Shown here: positions 1 through 8,897 of the stretch, piece after piece
How positions within the stretch are numbered: the stretch's first letter is position 1
Layout of the letters: every line of letters begins with the position of its first letter
Assembly (NCBI GenBank): GCA_016199835.1
Contig: JACQFX010000067.1
Span: forward strand, 1 to 64,000
Origin: Nitrosomonadales bacterium
GTDB lineage: Bacteria > Pseudomonadota > Gammaproteobacteria > Burkholderiales > Gallionellaceae
Length of the DNA stretch: 64,000 bases
Reading direction: 5' to 3'
Program-made: the position numbers and the translations under genes
Notes under the pieces: model-generated
What the model saw: the letters and a program-made list of their open reading frames with translations, nothing else
What the model was told of the DNA's origin: nothing
Database searches by the model: none

Positions 1-3000
1 CTTTCCACTCGGTATGGTGATATGCGTGGTGGCGGCCGTGGTCTTCACCCCTTCCGAAACGTAAGTGGACGTATGGCAAACATTGCACTTGGTCGCCGAC
101 GGATATGCCGTGGCGGCGTGGCTCATCGTCGCACTCGCAAATGTCTGGCTGGTATACGCAGTAGTATGGCAATTGTCACATTGTCCGATTCCGTTCTTGG
201 CTATTGCTGCGCCCGGCGTGCTCGACGGAATGTGCGACGAGGTAAATACCTTTCCTTGCCCACCCGTAATGTGGCAGCCCGAACTTGCGCAGTTACCTGT
301 AGCCGTAGTCACACCGGCGGCACTTAGGTCATGGCCACCTGTAGCGCCCAAGAAGGTTGTCGTGGTATGGCAACTGGCGCAATTGGAATTCGAAGCTGCG
401 TAGGTATGCCCCGTGGCTGGGAAAGAAACCAGCGTGACGTTGTAGAACGCCGCACCACTAGGTGAGTGGCAGGCTGAACAAGTGGTCGAGACATTGCTGT
501 GGTTGGCCCCCACCATGGTCCAGGTTGCAAAACTCGTGTAGCCCGTACCGTGACATGTTCCGCATTGAACACCCGAAGTGTAAGGGATGTGCAGTGTGGA
601 TCCATTGCTACCCACTGCCGCCGCCGTAGGCTGTTTCACCACCGACGCAGGTGCCGAAGCACCCGTGCCATGGCAGGTCGAGCAGAGCGGCACTGCGGTC
701 GCAACGTTGGTGTGTCCACCGGTTCCCATGGTCCATGTCGTAAACACACTCAGACTGCTATGACATGTGTTGCAATCTATACCCGTGTTGTACGCAATGT
801 GGGCTGTAGCCGAAAGCGTGGTATAGGCAGTGGTGTGACAGGTATCGCATTGTCCGACTCCGCCTTTGGCTATCGAAGCACCCGGCGCACTGGAAGGAAT
901 ATGCGTCGATGTAAACACCTTTCCTGTCCCACCCGAATAGTGACAGCTTGCACAGTTCCCGGCGGCAGCGGCAATTCCGGCAGCACTTAAATCATGGCCC
1001 GCCCCTTTGAATGAAGTCGTGTTGTGACATCCCGATTTGGCGCAATTATCGGATGGGCCTGTCGCAGTTGGTGCCAAGGTGCTGTGGTTGCTTGGATACG
1101 TCACCAGAGACACGTTAAGGAAGGTCGCGCCTGTAGGCGAGTGGCAACTTGAGCAAGTGATCGTGACATTATTATGGTTGGATCCCACCATGGTCCAGCT
1201 TGTGAAGCTGGTGTAGCCCGTACCATGGCACGCACCACATTCAACTCCCGAGTTATATGGAATATGCAGCGTAGAGCCATTGCTGCCCACTGCTGCTGCG
1301 ACAGGCTGTTTCACCACCGAGGCAGGTGCTGAAGCAGTCGTACCATGGCAGGTCGAACAAAGCGGCACAGCCGTTGCAACGTTAGTGTGGCCGGCCAACC
1401 CCATGGCCCATGTCGTAAACGTGGTCAGGCTGCTATGGCAAGTTTTGCAATCAACGCTCGCGTTATATGCAATATGGGCTGCAGACGAGGCGGGCTTAGT
1501 CACCACACCAGTGTAGCTCTTGCTATTGTCGTGGCAGGACGCACAAGTAGTAGTCGTGCCTGCTCCAACGGCAGTATGTACATCGCTCGCCAACCAGCCT
1601 GTGAAACTGCTGGTATTCTTGTGGCACACATTACAGTCTGTTCCACTCGGGATGCTGATATGAGTGGTTGCGGTTGTATTCTTCACCCCCTCCGAGGCAT
1701 AGGCTGTAATGTGGCACGAATCGCACCGGGCATTTGCAGCATACGCCGTACCCGGTACATGGTTCATTGTGGCCCCGGCAAACGTAAAACTCAGGTAGGA
1801 GGTGGTGTGGCAATTATCGCATTGCCCGACCCCGCCTTTGGCTATAGAACCACCCGGCGCACTGGAAGGAATGTGCGTGGAGGTAAATACCTTTCCTGGT
1901 CCGCCTGCATTGTGGCAGCTTGTACAATTACCGGTAGCAGCCGTTATTCCGGCTGCGCTCGTGTCGTGACCCGCTGTCGCTCCCTTGAAAGTTGTATAGC
2001 TGCCGGTGTTAGCCGCCGTATGGCAACCCGAACAACTTGATGTACTCGTCGCGACTGGCGAAAAATCACTGTGATTGGCAGGATATGACTGCCAATTAGC
2101 GCTCACGTTAAAGAACGTCGCACCCGTGGGTGAATGGCAACTTGCACAAGTAGTCGAGACACTGTTGTGACCGCTTGATCCCATAGTCCAAGTGGCAAAC
2201 CCGGATCCATCAGTGCTGCTGTCATTCGTAACGTGGCAGGTTGCGCAATCTATTCCTGCATTATAGGGAATATGCAGTGAGGCACCGTTGGCACCAAGCG
2301 CTGCGGATGCCATCTTCTTTACTACCGATGCAGGTGTCGAAGCGCTTGTGTCGTGGCAACTTGCACAGGTAAGCGTGGGCGTGACGGCGGCATGAACCAT
2401 CTTCCAGGAAGTCGCAAATTCGCCCACATTGGTATGGGCATTACTGTGGCAAAGCTCACATACAGACGAATTCTTGATGTGGTTCGCAGACTGCCCTTTC
2501 ACTGTCGCGGTTCCAATAACCGTGTCGCCACTGGCCTTGTGGCAGCTGGCACAGTTATTGGTAATTCCGGCGTGGCTCATGGACCAGGTCGCAAAGCCGC
2601 CAGGGCTGGTGTTGGTATGGCACGACTCGCACAAAGTGGAGGCTGGAACCGGGATGTGGTTTGTCGGCTTGCCTATCACTACCGCCGAATCTTTCTTGGC
2701 ACCCGTATGGCAACTGGCGCAACCTGAGGTATTGCCGTTGGCCTGATGATTCATTTGCCACGCCGTAAAAGTCGTGGTGCTGGTGTGGCAAGCATCACAT
2801 TGTAGCGAGGTCGTGATATGCCCTGAAGTTCCTGTAGATTTCTTTACCACCCCAGCATATTGGCCATGGCAACTGGAGCAGTTAGCAGAACCTATGGTAT
2901 TACCAGTCCCATTATGATCAAAAATTGCCCCTAAAAAACTGCTGGGCGTAGGCCAGCCTGGGGTAACGGTCGTGGTATGGCAAGCTTCGCATCTGTTTTC

Positions 3001-3639
3001 CCCATTTGTTGGCAGATGGTTTGCTGGCATTCCTGGGGCAACATGATTGTCGTGGCAGTTTGCACAATCACTTGTCGTGTTGGTGTGGTCAAATTTTGAC
3101 CCCAGGAAAGTATAAGTGTTTTTGTGGCAATTATCACAAGGCAACGTAGTACTAATATGACTCGAAGATTTGCTGGTTATTTCCTGAGTGCTGCCGTTGT
3201 GGCAAAACGCGCATGGCTGCGTCAGATTGGTGTGATCCATAACGGCAGTCAAAAAGCTGGCCGCATTATAGTGACAAGCGTCGCAAGCCTTGTCTGTCTG
3301 GATATGTTCCTGGTTTTTGGGGAGTGCCGCTATAGCCCGACCGACTGAGTGACACTCAGCACACACTTTGGGCGTACCCTTGAAGGTTCCGCCCACGTGG
3401 CAGGTTTCACACGAAACATTAAGATGCGCGCCCCTTAGCGCAAATCCCGTTTTCAAGTGGTCGAAGCTTTTCCTTGTGGCAACCGGACTCGCTGTGTTCT
3501 TTGTTTGTTCAACAACCGAAGGGGCCGTGGCTTGTGCCAGGACAGAACCGGGAAATGCCGCCAGCATCAGCATGCTCATTACTATTGATATGGCAACATT
3601 GCGTATGGCATGCAAGCTGCTGAATATTCTTTTTCTCAT
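1..3639 (-). CDS. Giant multihaem c-type cytochrome (5' part; runs off the left edge)
   Basis: The reading frame is open from the ATG at 3639 to base 1 with no stop, so at least 1,213 residues are present and the C-terminus lies outside the window. A GGAG ribosome site sits 6 bases before the ATG. The N-terminus starts MRKR, followed by a hydrophobic stretch ending near FPGSVLAQA, a Sec signal peptide. I count 37 haem-binding motifs: 35 CXXCH and two CX4CH (CAKSGCH, CASSGCH); the first is at residues 77-81. The protein is built of large internal repeats recognisable by VVKQP, GSNGSTLHIPY, TWTM and GKVFTS.HIPSS.PG. Export plus this haem density means long-range electron conduction in the periplasm or outside the cell. 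Very large cytochromes of this kind are known in porin-cytochrome clusters of iron oxidisers; assignment to such a cluster is an inference. Neighbours on the same strand are another cytochrome and a membrane protein. Confidence 0.9.
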   Translation of the reverse strand, partial: MRKRIFSSLHAIRNVAISIVMSMLMLAAFPGSVLAQATAPSVVEQTKNTASPVATRKSFDHLKTGFALRGAHLNVSCETCHVGGTFKGTPKVCAECHSVGRAIAALPKNQEHIQTDKACDACHYNAASFLTAVMDHTNLTQPCAFCHNGSTQEITSKSSSHISTTLPCDNCHKNTYTFLGSKFDHTNTTSDCANCHDNHVAPGMPANHLPTNGENRCEACHTTTVTPGWPTPSSFLGAIFDHNGTGNTIGSANCSSCHGQYAGVVKKSTGTSGHITTSLQCDACHTSTTTFTAWQMNHQANGNTSGCASCHTGAKKDSAVVIGKPTNHIPVPASTLCESCHTNTSPGGFATWSMSHAGITNNCASCHKASGDTVIGTATVKGQSANHIKNSSVCELCHSNAHTNVGEFATSWKMVHAAVTPTLTCASCHDTSASTPASVVKKMASAALGANGASLHIPYNAGIDCATCHVTNDSSTDGSGFATWTMGSSGHNSVSTTCASCHSPTGATFFNVSANWQSYPANHSDFSPVATSTSSCSGCHTAANTGSYTTFKGATAGHDTSAAGITAATGNCTSCHNAGGPGKVFTSTHIPSSAPGGSIAKGGVGQCDNCHTTSYLSFTFAGATMNHVPGTAYAANARCDSCHITAYASEGVKNTTATTHISIPSGTDCNVCHKNTSSFTGWLASDVHTAVGAGTTTTCASCHDNSKSYTGVVTKPASSAAHIAYNASVDCKTCHSSLTTFTTWAMGLAGHTNVATAVPLCSTCHGTTASAPASVVKQPVAAAVGSNGSTLHIPYNSGVECGACHGTGYTSFTSWTMVGSNHNNVTITCSSCHSPTGATFLNVSLVTYPSNHSTLAPTATGPSDNCAKSGCHNTTSFKGAGHDLSAAGIAAAAGNCASCHYSGGTGKVFTSTHIPSSAPGASIAKGGVGQCDTCHTTAYTTLSATAHIAYNTGIDCNTCHSSLSVFTTWTMGTGGHTNVATAVPLCSTCHGTGASAPASVVKQPTAAAVGSNGSTLHIPYTSGVQCGTCHGTGYTSFATWTMVGANHSNVSTTCSACHSPSGAAFYNVTLVSFPATGHTYAASNSNCASCHTTTTFLGATGGHDLSAAGVTTATGNCASSGCHITGGQGKVFTSSHIPSSTPGAAIAKNGIGQCDNCHTTAYTSQTFASATMSHAATAYPSATKCNVCHTSTYVSEGVKTTAATTHITIPSGK

Positions 3640-3945
3640 GGGCATCTCCAAATTTTCTTTTAGGCAAAAGCCTCAAGCCTGTTGTAACTCGGTATCCTGA
3701 CATTGCCAACAAGACACAACGTTATCTTAAAGCAAACAAAACCTGCAACACCTTTTATCGGCTATCCGCCTCCGAATAAATGGTAGAATCTGCCAATATT
3801 CAGCACGTAAATCAAACTGAAAGTAGTTACGATCATTGAAGCTGATGGCCACGCCATTGTGCATGGTCTCAATAACTACACGCCTTATCAGTTAAGTAAC
3901 GCACATACCTCTGGTTGGTCTCGCCCAATCGCTAGCAGGACAAAC
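3640..3945. other. Intergenic region between the two cytochrome genes
   Basis: About 300 bases without a convincing gene. It holds the leader of the giant cytochrome (GGAG at about 3645-3649) and a small AGGCAAAAGCCT hairpin near 3662-3673. It presumably contains the promoter of the giant cytochrome gene, but no strong -35/-10 pair stands out. Confidence 0.5.
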
Positions 3946-5602
3946 CTATTGTACCAACACCTTTCCATATGACTTGATCGTTTTCCACGAAGACGCCCCA
4001 TGACAGCGTTCGCACACACGACCAAAGTTTTCATTATGCTCGTCGTCCTTTGCATGACAGCTATAACAGGTATCAGCCAAGCTTATTTTTTTGTCCACAG
4101 GCTTGTTATGGCAATCATGACAGGCAACATCTTTATGCTTTCCTTCCAGCTTGAAGTTTGCCTTGTCATGATCGAAATCCCAGACCTTCCAATCACGCGT
4201 GTTATGACAGGTCTCGCACTTCGTCCCTAAACGGCGTTTGTGGATTTCCTTATCCTGCTTCTCATGGCACGACCAGCAGTCCGACTTGGCATCCTTATAG
4301 GTGGGCGCATCGTGGCATTTCTTGCACTCCGTCTGCACATGCTTCCCGGTCAATGGGAATTTTGACTGCCGGTGGTCGAACTTTGCCTTTTTCCAATCCT
4401 GCTCGGTGTGACAGGACTCGCATTTCTTGCCTTCCTGCCCCTTGTGTTTATCGTCCTTCTCGTGACAGACAAAGCAGACCGTTTTCAACTTGTCCTTGTA
4501 CAAATCACCTTTATGGCAGCTAACGCACTTCGTGTCGCGGTGCTTCCACAGCAGCTTGTATTTGGTTTCCTTGTCATGGTCGAACAGGATCTCTTTCCAG
4601 CCTTTTTCAACGTGGCAAGTCTCACACTTCTGCCCGAATTTGCCCTTGTGCGCCTTTTCCGCCTTGTCATCGTCCTTCTTGTGACAGGACACGCAAGTCA
4701 TCAGTAATTTGTCTTTATACAGATCGCCCTTGTGGCAAGTAGCACACTTCACATCGCGGTGTTTCCACAACAACGGATACATCGCCCTTGTGGCAAGTAG
4801 CACACTTCACATCGCGGTGTTTCCACAACAACGGATACTTGGTTTTCTTGTCATGGTCGAACTTGATTTCCTTCCAACCCTTTTCAGAGTGGCAGGTTTC
4901 GCATTTAGGTCCGAACTTGCCTTTATGCGCCTTGTCGTCGTCCTTCTTGTGACAAGAATTGCACAGCTTGGGAGTGTCTTTGTACTTACCGTTTATGTGG
5001 CAAGCAACACACTTTACATCCACATGTTTTTCACGCAAGGGATAATTCGTCTTGTCATGATCAAAGTTGGTTTTTTTCCAATCTTTCTCCGAGTGACACT
5101 TGGCGCAATCCGTACCCAGCCCGCCTTTATGTTTGTCATCCTTTTTATGGCATCCGTTGCAAGTCTTGGGAGCTTCGCTGTATTTCTTTTCCAGTGGATG
5201 ACAATTCTTGCATTTCACCTTTTCACCCATGTGTTTGTCCTTCAACTGATAATCAGTTTGCACGTGGTCGAATTTGTCGGGATCAAAAATCACAATATGA
5301 GCATCACGCCCTTTGTGTTCGGTGTGACAATCCTTGCATTCCTTTTCCTCTTTGATACGTCCGTGGTAGCCGGTCTTATCATCGAAATCCTTGCCTACTT
5401 CCTTGTGGCATTCCCGGCATAGCTTGCCCTGAGCCGCCTTGTCGAATTTCTTGTGACATTTGGTGCATTCATTTTCGACCTTGGCATGCCCCTTGATCAC
5501 ATCTCCAGGCAATAGCACATCCCGAACCGATTCGGCACAGGCTTGCATATTGGTAGCAAGGCAGAAAGACAGCAGGATAAAGATACGAAACAATATGACC
5601 AT
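3946..5602 (-). pseudogene. 21-haem c-type cytochrome broken by a 58-bp duplication
   Basis: The gene starts at ATG 5602, 11 bases after the stop of the upstream membrane protein, with a signal peptide (MVILFRIFILLSFC...). It reads in frame through ten CXXCH motifs, then meets an exact 58-bp tandem duplication (4723-4780 and 4781-4838), loses frame and stops at 4715 after 295 residues. The remaining 11 haem motifs lie in the frame that ends at 3946. Deleting one copy leaves 1,599 bases, exactly 532 codons plus stop, with 21 haem motifs and no other disruption. The repeated unit (HK.V.C..CH..G.YKD....C..CHKKDD..HKG..G..C..CH.EK.WK...FDHD) resembles cytochrome c3/c7-like periplasmic multihaem proteins. 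The break could be a real recent mutation, a reversible slippage state or an assembly error. Probable role: periplasmic electron shuttle partner of the neighbouring giant cytochrome (inference). Confidence 0.85.
4723..4838. repeat. Perfect 58-bp tandem duplication in the cytochrome gene
   Basis: Two back-to-back identical 58-base copies, 4723-4780 and 4781-4838, both starting ATCGCCCTTGTGGCAAG on the + strand. They encode the segment around KYPLLWKHRDVKCATCHKGD. Because 58 is not a multiple of three, the extra copy shifts the reading frame. Confidence 0.97.
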
Positions 5603-5613
5603 GGCAATCCGGA

Positions 5614-6513
5614 TCAGTACATATGTACGGCGATTACATGGTAAATGCCGCTGAATACCATCAAATAAACCAGCGGAATATGCAAGATATGCCACCAGGA
5701 AAAAAGTTTCTCATAGGTATGAAACTGGGAAACGTCTCGCACCGCTCGGAGATAGTTGTGAATAAACTTCTTGCGCTTCTCGTACAACATATCCAGTTGC
5801 TCTTTATTCAGTCCGCCTCGCTTATCCTCGGCATACATGACATGCTTCAATTCTTCAGAAAGCTTCCAGGATAACCTTGGAGCACGAATGCCAACGGTAA
5901 TGAAGCCCCCCCAACGGATCCGTTTTCGACGCTCCTCGCCTTGTGGTGAATATTGCGTGCGAAACTGTGCCAACTGTTGCTCGATTTCCGGAGCAAAGCT
6001 AAGCTCCGACACGGTATTTGAATCTATATGCGTTTGCAATTCCCGCAATGAAGATTGTCGACCATAAAGCCCTTTGTGTATCTTTGCATAAAAAAACCGA
6101 CCAAACACACCGCTGCCCGCCACGAGCGACATACAAGTCAGCGCAACACCTGCATTGATAGAGCCGATACGAAAAGTGGAATGGAACAAAACCAGTGTCG
6201 GCCCCAATATGCCAAATATCATGTGCCACCTGAACCAGATGGGCAAGATACCAAAGTTCTTCATAAATGCGAAGCGCTTGCGCAGGGGATAAAGCAACAG
6301 CGTCAGCATCATCAAGCCGCCGACCAAACCTATGTTGTAACCAACATTATCGCCAGGCTTGTATGGAGGATAATCCCTGAAGAGCTTGAACCCAATAACA
6401 AGCACAGCGCCAACCACCAGAAACAGTATCCACCCATAATCATGGTATATAGGCTTGTTGCTACGTCTGTCGCTGCGTCCCAAATGTGATGTTTGTGTTT
6501 CCATTTTTTCCAT
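5614..6513 (-). CDS. His-rich inner-membrane protein, possibly b-type haem
   Basis: A 299-residue polytopic membrane protein. Hydrophobic segments lie at about 28-46, 58-75, 90-112, 120-138 and 270-297. Histidines are placed in or near helices (WHMIFGILGPTLVLFH around 96-111; WWHILHIP and YHVIAVHMY at the C-terminus), the arrangement seen in cytochrome b561/ferric-reductase-like proteins that bind b haems and exchange electrons with quinones. I do not recognise an exact family. Between about 145 and 260 there is a charged soluble loop. An in-frame ATG at 6504 preceded by GGAAAA is an alternative start. It lies 11 bases upstream of the 21-haem cytochrome in the same direction, so it is probably the membrane partner that links the cytochrome to the quinone pool (inference). 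Confidence 0.7.
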   Translation of the reverse strand: MEKMETQTSHLGRSDRRSNKPIYHDYGWILFLVVGAVLVIGFKLFRDYPPYKPGDNVGYNIGLVGGLMMLTLLLYPLRKRFAFMKNFGILPIWFRWHMIFGILGPTLVLFHSTFRIGSINAGVALTCMSLVAGSGVFGRFFYAKIHKGLYGRQSSLRELQTHIDSNTVSELSFAPEIEQQLAQFRTQYSPQGEERRKRIRWGGFITVGIRAPRLSWKLSEELKHVMYAEDKRGGLNKEQLDMLYEKRKKFIHNYLRAVRDVSQFHTYEKLFSWWHILHIPLVYLMVFSGIYHVIAVHMY

Positions 6514-6724
6514 GTTGCGGCAAACTATTGCATTATTCCAGCATGGTCGCTATGCGGGATTGCCACGACGGCTCAGGGCAGCATAAAATACCGGCGGTTC
6601 GGATTCTACATGGCTAGATATATTTTTATCCAGCGATTCGCAGAACAAAACCCGCTTGACCACGAAAAACTTTCGCTGGACTCCGAGTCTAATTGTAGGC
6701 TATGAGATACATTTAAGGATTATT

Positions 6725-8029
6725 ATGCCAGACCTTGGGCTCAACGGCCTTGAGCCTTATTTTCTGCTTCTTGCAGGGGTTCTATTCCTGTATATGGTTC
6801 GTTACAAGCGGAAATCAGCCGATGCTGTTGCCCAACTCAAAGAAATGCTGGAAGCCGGGCTGACTGAGCCATCCTCACTACACCCATATATAGATCCCAG
6901 TAAATGCATGGGGGCAGGAACCTGTGCCAGCGCTTGCCCGGAAGATGCCATAGGTCTCATCAATGGCAAGGCCCAATTGATTAACCCCACAGTTTGCATC
7001 GGTCACGGCGCCTGCGAGACTGCCTGCCCGCACCACGCTATTACCTTGGTGTTCGGCACCGAAAAGCGCGGCATGGACATTCCCAAGGTCGATAAAAACT
7101 TCCAGACCAACATACCGGGTGTCTTCATCGCCGGAGAGCTTGGCGGTATGGGGTTGATACGCAAAGCCGCAACCCAGGGCACCCAAGCTATTGAGACCAT
7201 CAGCAAACTCGAACGTGGCCCCAATCCTATTGATGTTGTCATCGTTGGCGCCGGCCCCGCAGGACTATCGGCTGCTTTGGCTGCCATGGACAAAAAGATG
7301 CGTTATGTCGTTCTGGAACAAGAAGTTTCTCTTGGTGGTGCAATTTTCCAATATCCGCGCAATAAGATCGCCATGACAGCCCCGGTCACGTTACCCATCA
7401 TAGGCAGAGTCGAAGTAGGCGAGATCAGCAAGGAAGAGCTGCTCAATTTCTGGCAAGGGGTTCTGAAGAAAACCGGTATGAAGCTTAACCTGAGCGAGCG
7501 GATGGAAACCATCACTAAAACCGACCACGGTTATATTGTGAAAACCACTAAACAATCCTATGAAACACGTGCCGTTCTGCTCGCCATTGGTCGTCGTGGC
7601 ACCCCGCGCAAACTTGGCGCCCCTGGCGAAGACTTGCCCAAAGTGGTCTATCGACTGATAGATCCGGAGCAATACCGCAACATGCACGCCCTGGTAGTCG
7701 GCGGTGGTGATAGTGCGCTGGAGGCTGCCATTGCTATAGCCGGGCAACCGGGCACGACCGTCACCCTATCTTACCGCAGTGAAGCCTTTGGTCGGGGCAA
7801 GCAAAAAAACCGCAACCAGCTTCAAGCGCTGGAGGCAGAGGGCCGTATCAAGGTTATGCTGAAATCCAACGTAAAATTGATTGAGCCTGACAAGGTTCAC
7901 TTGGACTATGATGGGCAAGCTGTCGTGATGCCCAACGATGCCATCATAGTTTGCGCTGGCGGCATATTGCCCACACCGTTCCTGAAGGAAATAGGCATTT
8001 TGGTGGATACCAAGTTCGGCACAGCATAA
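6725..8029 (+). CDS. Membrane-anchored 2[4Fe-4S] ferredoxin / FAD-NAD(P) oxidoreductase
   Basis: 434 residues. The ATG at 6725 is chosen because AAGGA precedes it by 5 bases and a hydrophobic anchor (about residues 11-27) follows. Next come two ferredoxin motifs, CMGAGTCASACP and CIGHGACETACP, giving two 4Fe-4S clusters, then a thioredoxin-reductase-like flavoprotein module with an FAD-binding GAGPAG and a second nucleotide-binding GGGDSA. The order anchor-ferredoxin-flavoprotein suggests an electron bifurcating or transferring enzyme that passes electrons between NAD(P)H and a low-potential or membrane carrier. It is divergent from the membrane protein and cytochrome genes across about 210 bases that presumably hold both promoters. 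Exact substrate unknown. Confidence 0.75.
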   Translation: MPDLGLNGLEPYFLLLAGVLFLYMVRYKRKSADAVAQLKEMLEAGLTEPSSLHPYIDPSKCMGAGTCASACPEDAIGLINGKAQLINPTVCIGHGACETACPHHAITLVFGTEKRGMDIPKVDKNFQTNIPGVFIAGELGGMGLIRKAATQGTQAIETISKLERGPNPIDVVIVGAGPAGLSAALAAMDKKMRYVVLEQEVSLGGAIFQYPRNKIAMTAPVTLPIIGRVEVGEISKEELLNFWQGVLKKTGMKLNLSERMETITKTDHGYIVKTTKQSYETRAVLLAIGRRGTPRKLGAPGEDLPKVVYRLIDPEQYRNMHALVVGGGDSALEAAIAIAGQPGTTVTLSYRSEAFGRGKQKNRNQLQALEAEGRIKVMLKSNVKLIEPDKVHLDYDGQAVVMPNDAIIVCAGGILPTPFLKEIGILVDTKFGTA

Positions 8030-8030
8030 C

Positions 8031-8897
8031 CTATACCCGCGCTTTAAGCTGTAACGCACACTGATACAACTCGTTCTTCCCTGCACCGGTGATCTGCACC
8101 GCAAGCTGCACTGCCTGTTTAAGCGGCAAGTCTTGCAACAAGATTGCGAGGGTGCGCTCGGCCTTCGCATCCAACCCTTCCTGCCGCTCCGGCGCACCTG
8201 ACACCAGCAACACGAACTCACCGCGCTGATTGTTGGCATCGGCATTCAACCAATCCATAGCCTCGGCAAGGGTACAGCGGTGGATGCTCTCGAACAGTTT
8301 GGTGATCTCGCGTGCAAATACGATCTGGCGCTCTTCGCCGAAAATATTTTGCAGATCGGCCACGCATTCGAGGATGCGATGAGGTGCTTCATAAAACACC
8401 AAGGTGCAGGGCAAGACAACAAGTGTCTGCAATTCGCGGCAACGCGCAGCGGATTTGTTCGGCAAGAAACCATGGAACATGAAATGCGGCGCTGCCAGGC
8501 CGGATGCAGACAAAGCTGCCAGCGCGGCATTCGCGCCTGGTATGGGGATCACACGATGACCCGCCACGCGCACCGCCTCCACCAGCAAGGCACCGGGGTC
8601 GCTGACTGCAGGTGTGCCCGCATCCGTAACAAAAGCAGCCGACTGGCCTTGCGCCAGAAGTGCGATGATCTTTTCTGCGCCACCACGTTCGTTATGCTGA
8701 TGCAGCGCCAGCAGCCGACGTGCGGCGATGCCATAATGCGTCAACAGGTGCACAGTGTTGCGCGTATCCTCGGCGGCGACCACATCAACAGAAGCCAGTA
8801 CGTCCAGCGCGCGCAGGCTGATGTCGCGCAAATTCCCAATCGGGGTGGCGACTACATATAATGCGCACTCCAGTTTCTGTTTTTGCCCGTTATGCAA
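8031..8897 (-). CDS. rsmI: 16S rRNA 2'-O-ribose C1402 methyltransferase RsmI
   Basis: 288 residues, usual length for the family. The N-terminus reads LYVVATPIGNLRDISLRAL, followed by VVAAEDTRNT and the GTPAVSDPG motif of tetrapyrrole-methylase-fold enzymes that use S-adenosylmethionine. RsmI methylates the 2'-OH of C1402 in 16S rRNA. Its 5' end overlaps the start of the divergent LpoA-like gene by a few bases, the classical rsmI/lpoA head-to-head arrangement. It converges with the flavoprotein gene, with one base between the stop codons. Confidence 0.92.
   Translation of the reverse strand: MHNGQKQKLECALYVVATPIGNLRDISLRALDVLASVDVVAAEDTRNTVHLLTHYGIAARRLLALHQHNERGGAEKIIALLAQGQSAAFVTDAGTPAVSDPGALLVEAVRVAGHRVIPIPGANAALAALSASGLAAPHFMFHGFLPNKSAARCRELQTLVVLPCTLVFYEAPHRILECVADLQNIFGEERQIVFAREITKLFESIHRCTLAEAMDWLNADANNQRGEFVLLVSGAPERQEGLDAKAERTLAILLQDLPLKQAVQLAVQITGAGKNELYQCALQLKARV

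Noticed and set aside
65-403. Plus-strand open frames opposite the giant cytochrome
   Set aside because: They are complementary shadows of the regular CXXCH repeats; the minus strand is continuously open and has signal peptide and haem motifs.
3811-3971. Open plus-strand stretch (KVVTIIEADGHAIVHGLNNY...) between the cytochrome genes
   Set aside because: It looks somewhat protein-like but has no ATG, GTG or TTG near its beginning, is only about 50 codons and overlaps the end of the cytochrome gene.
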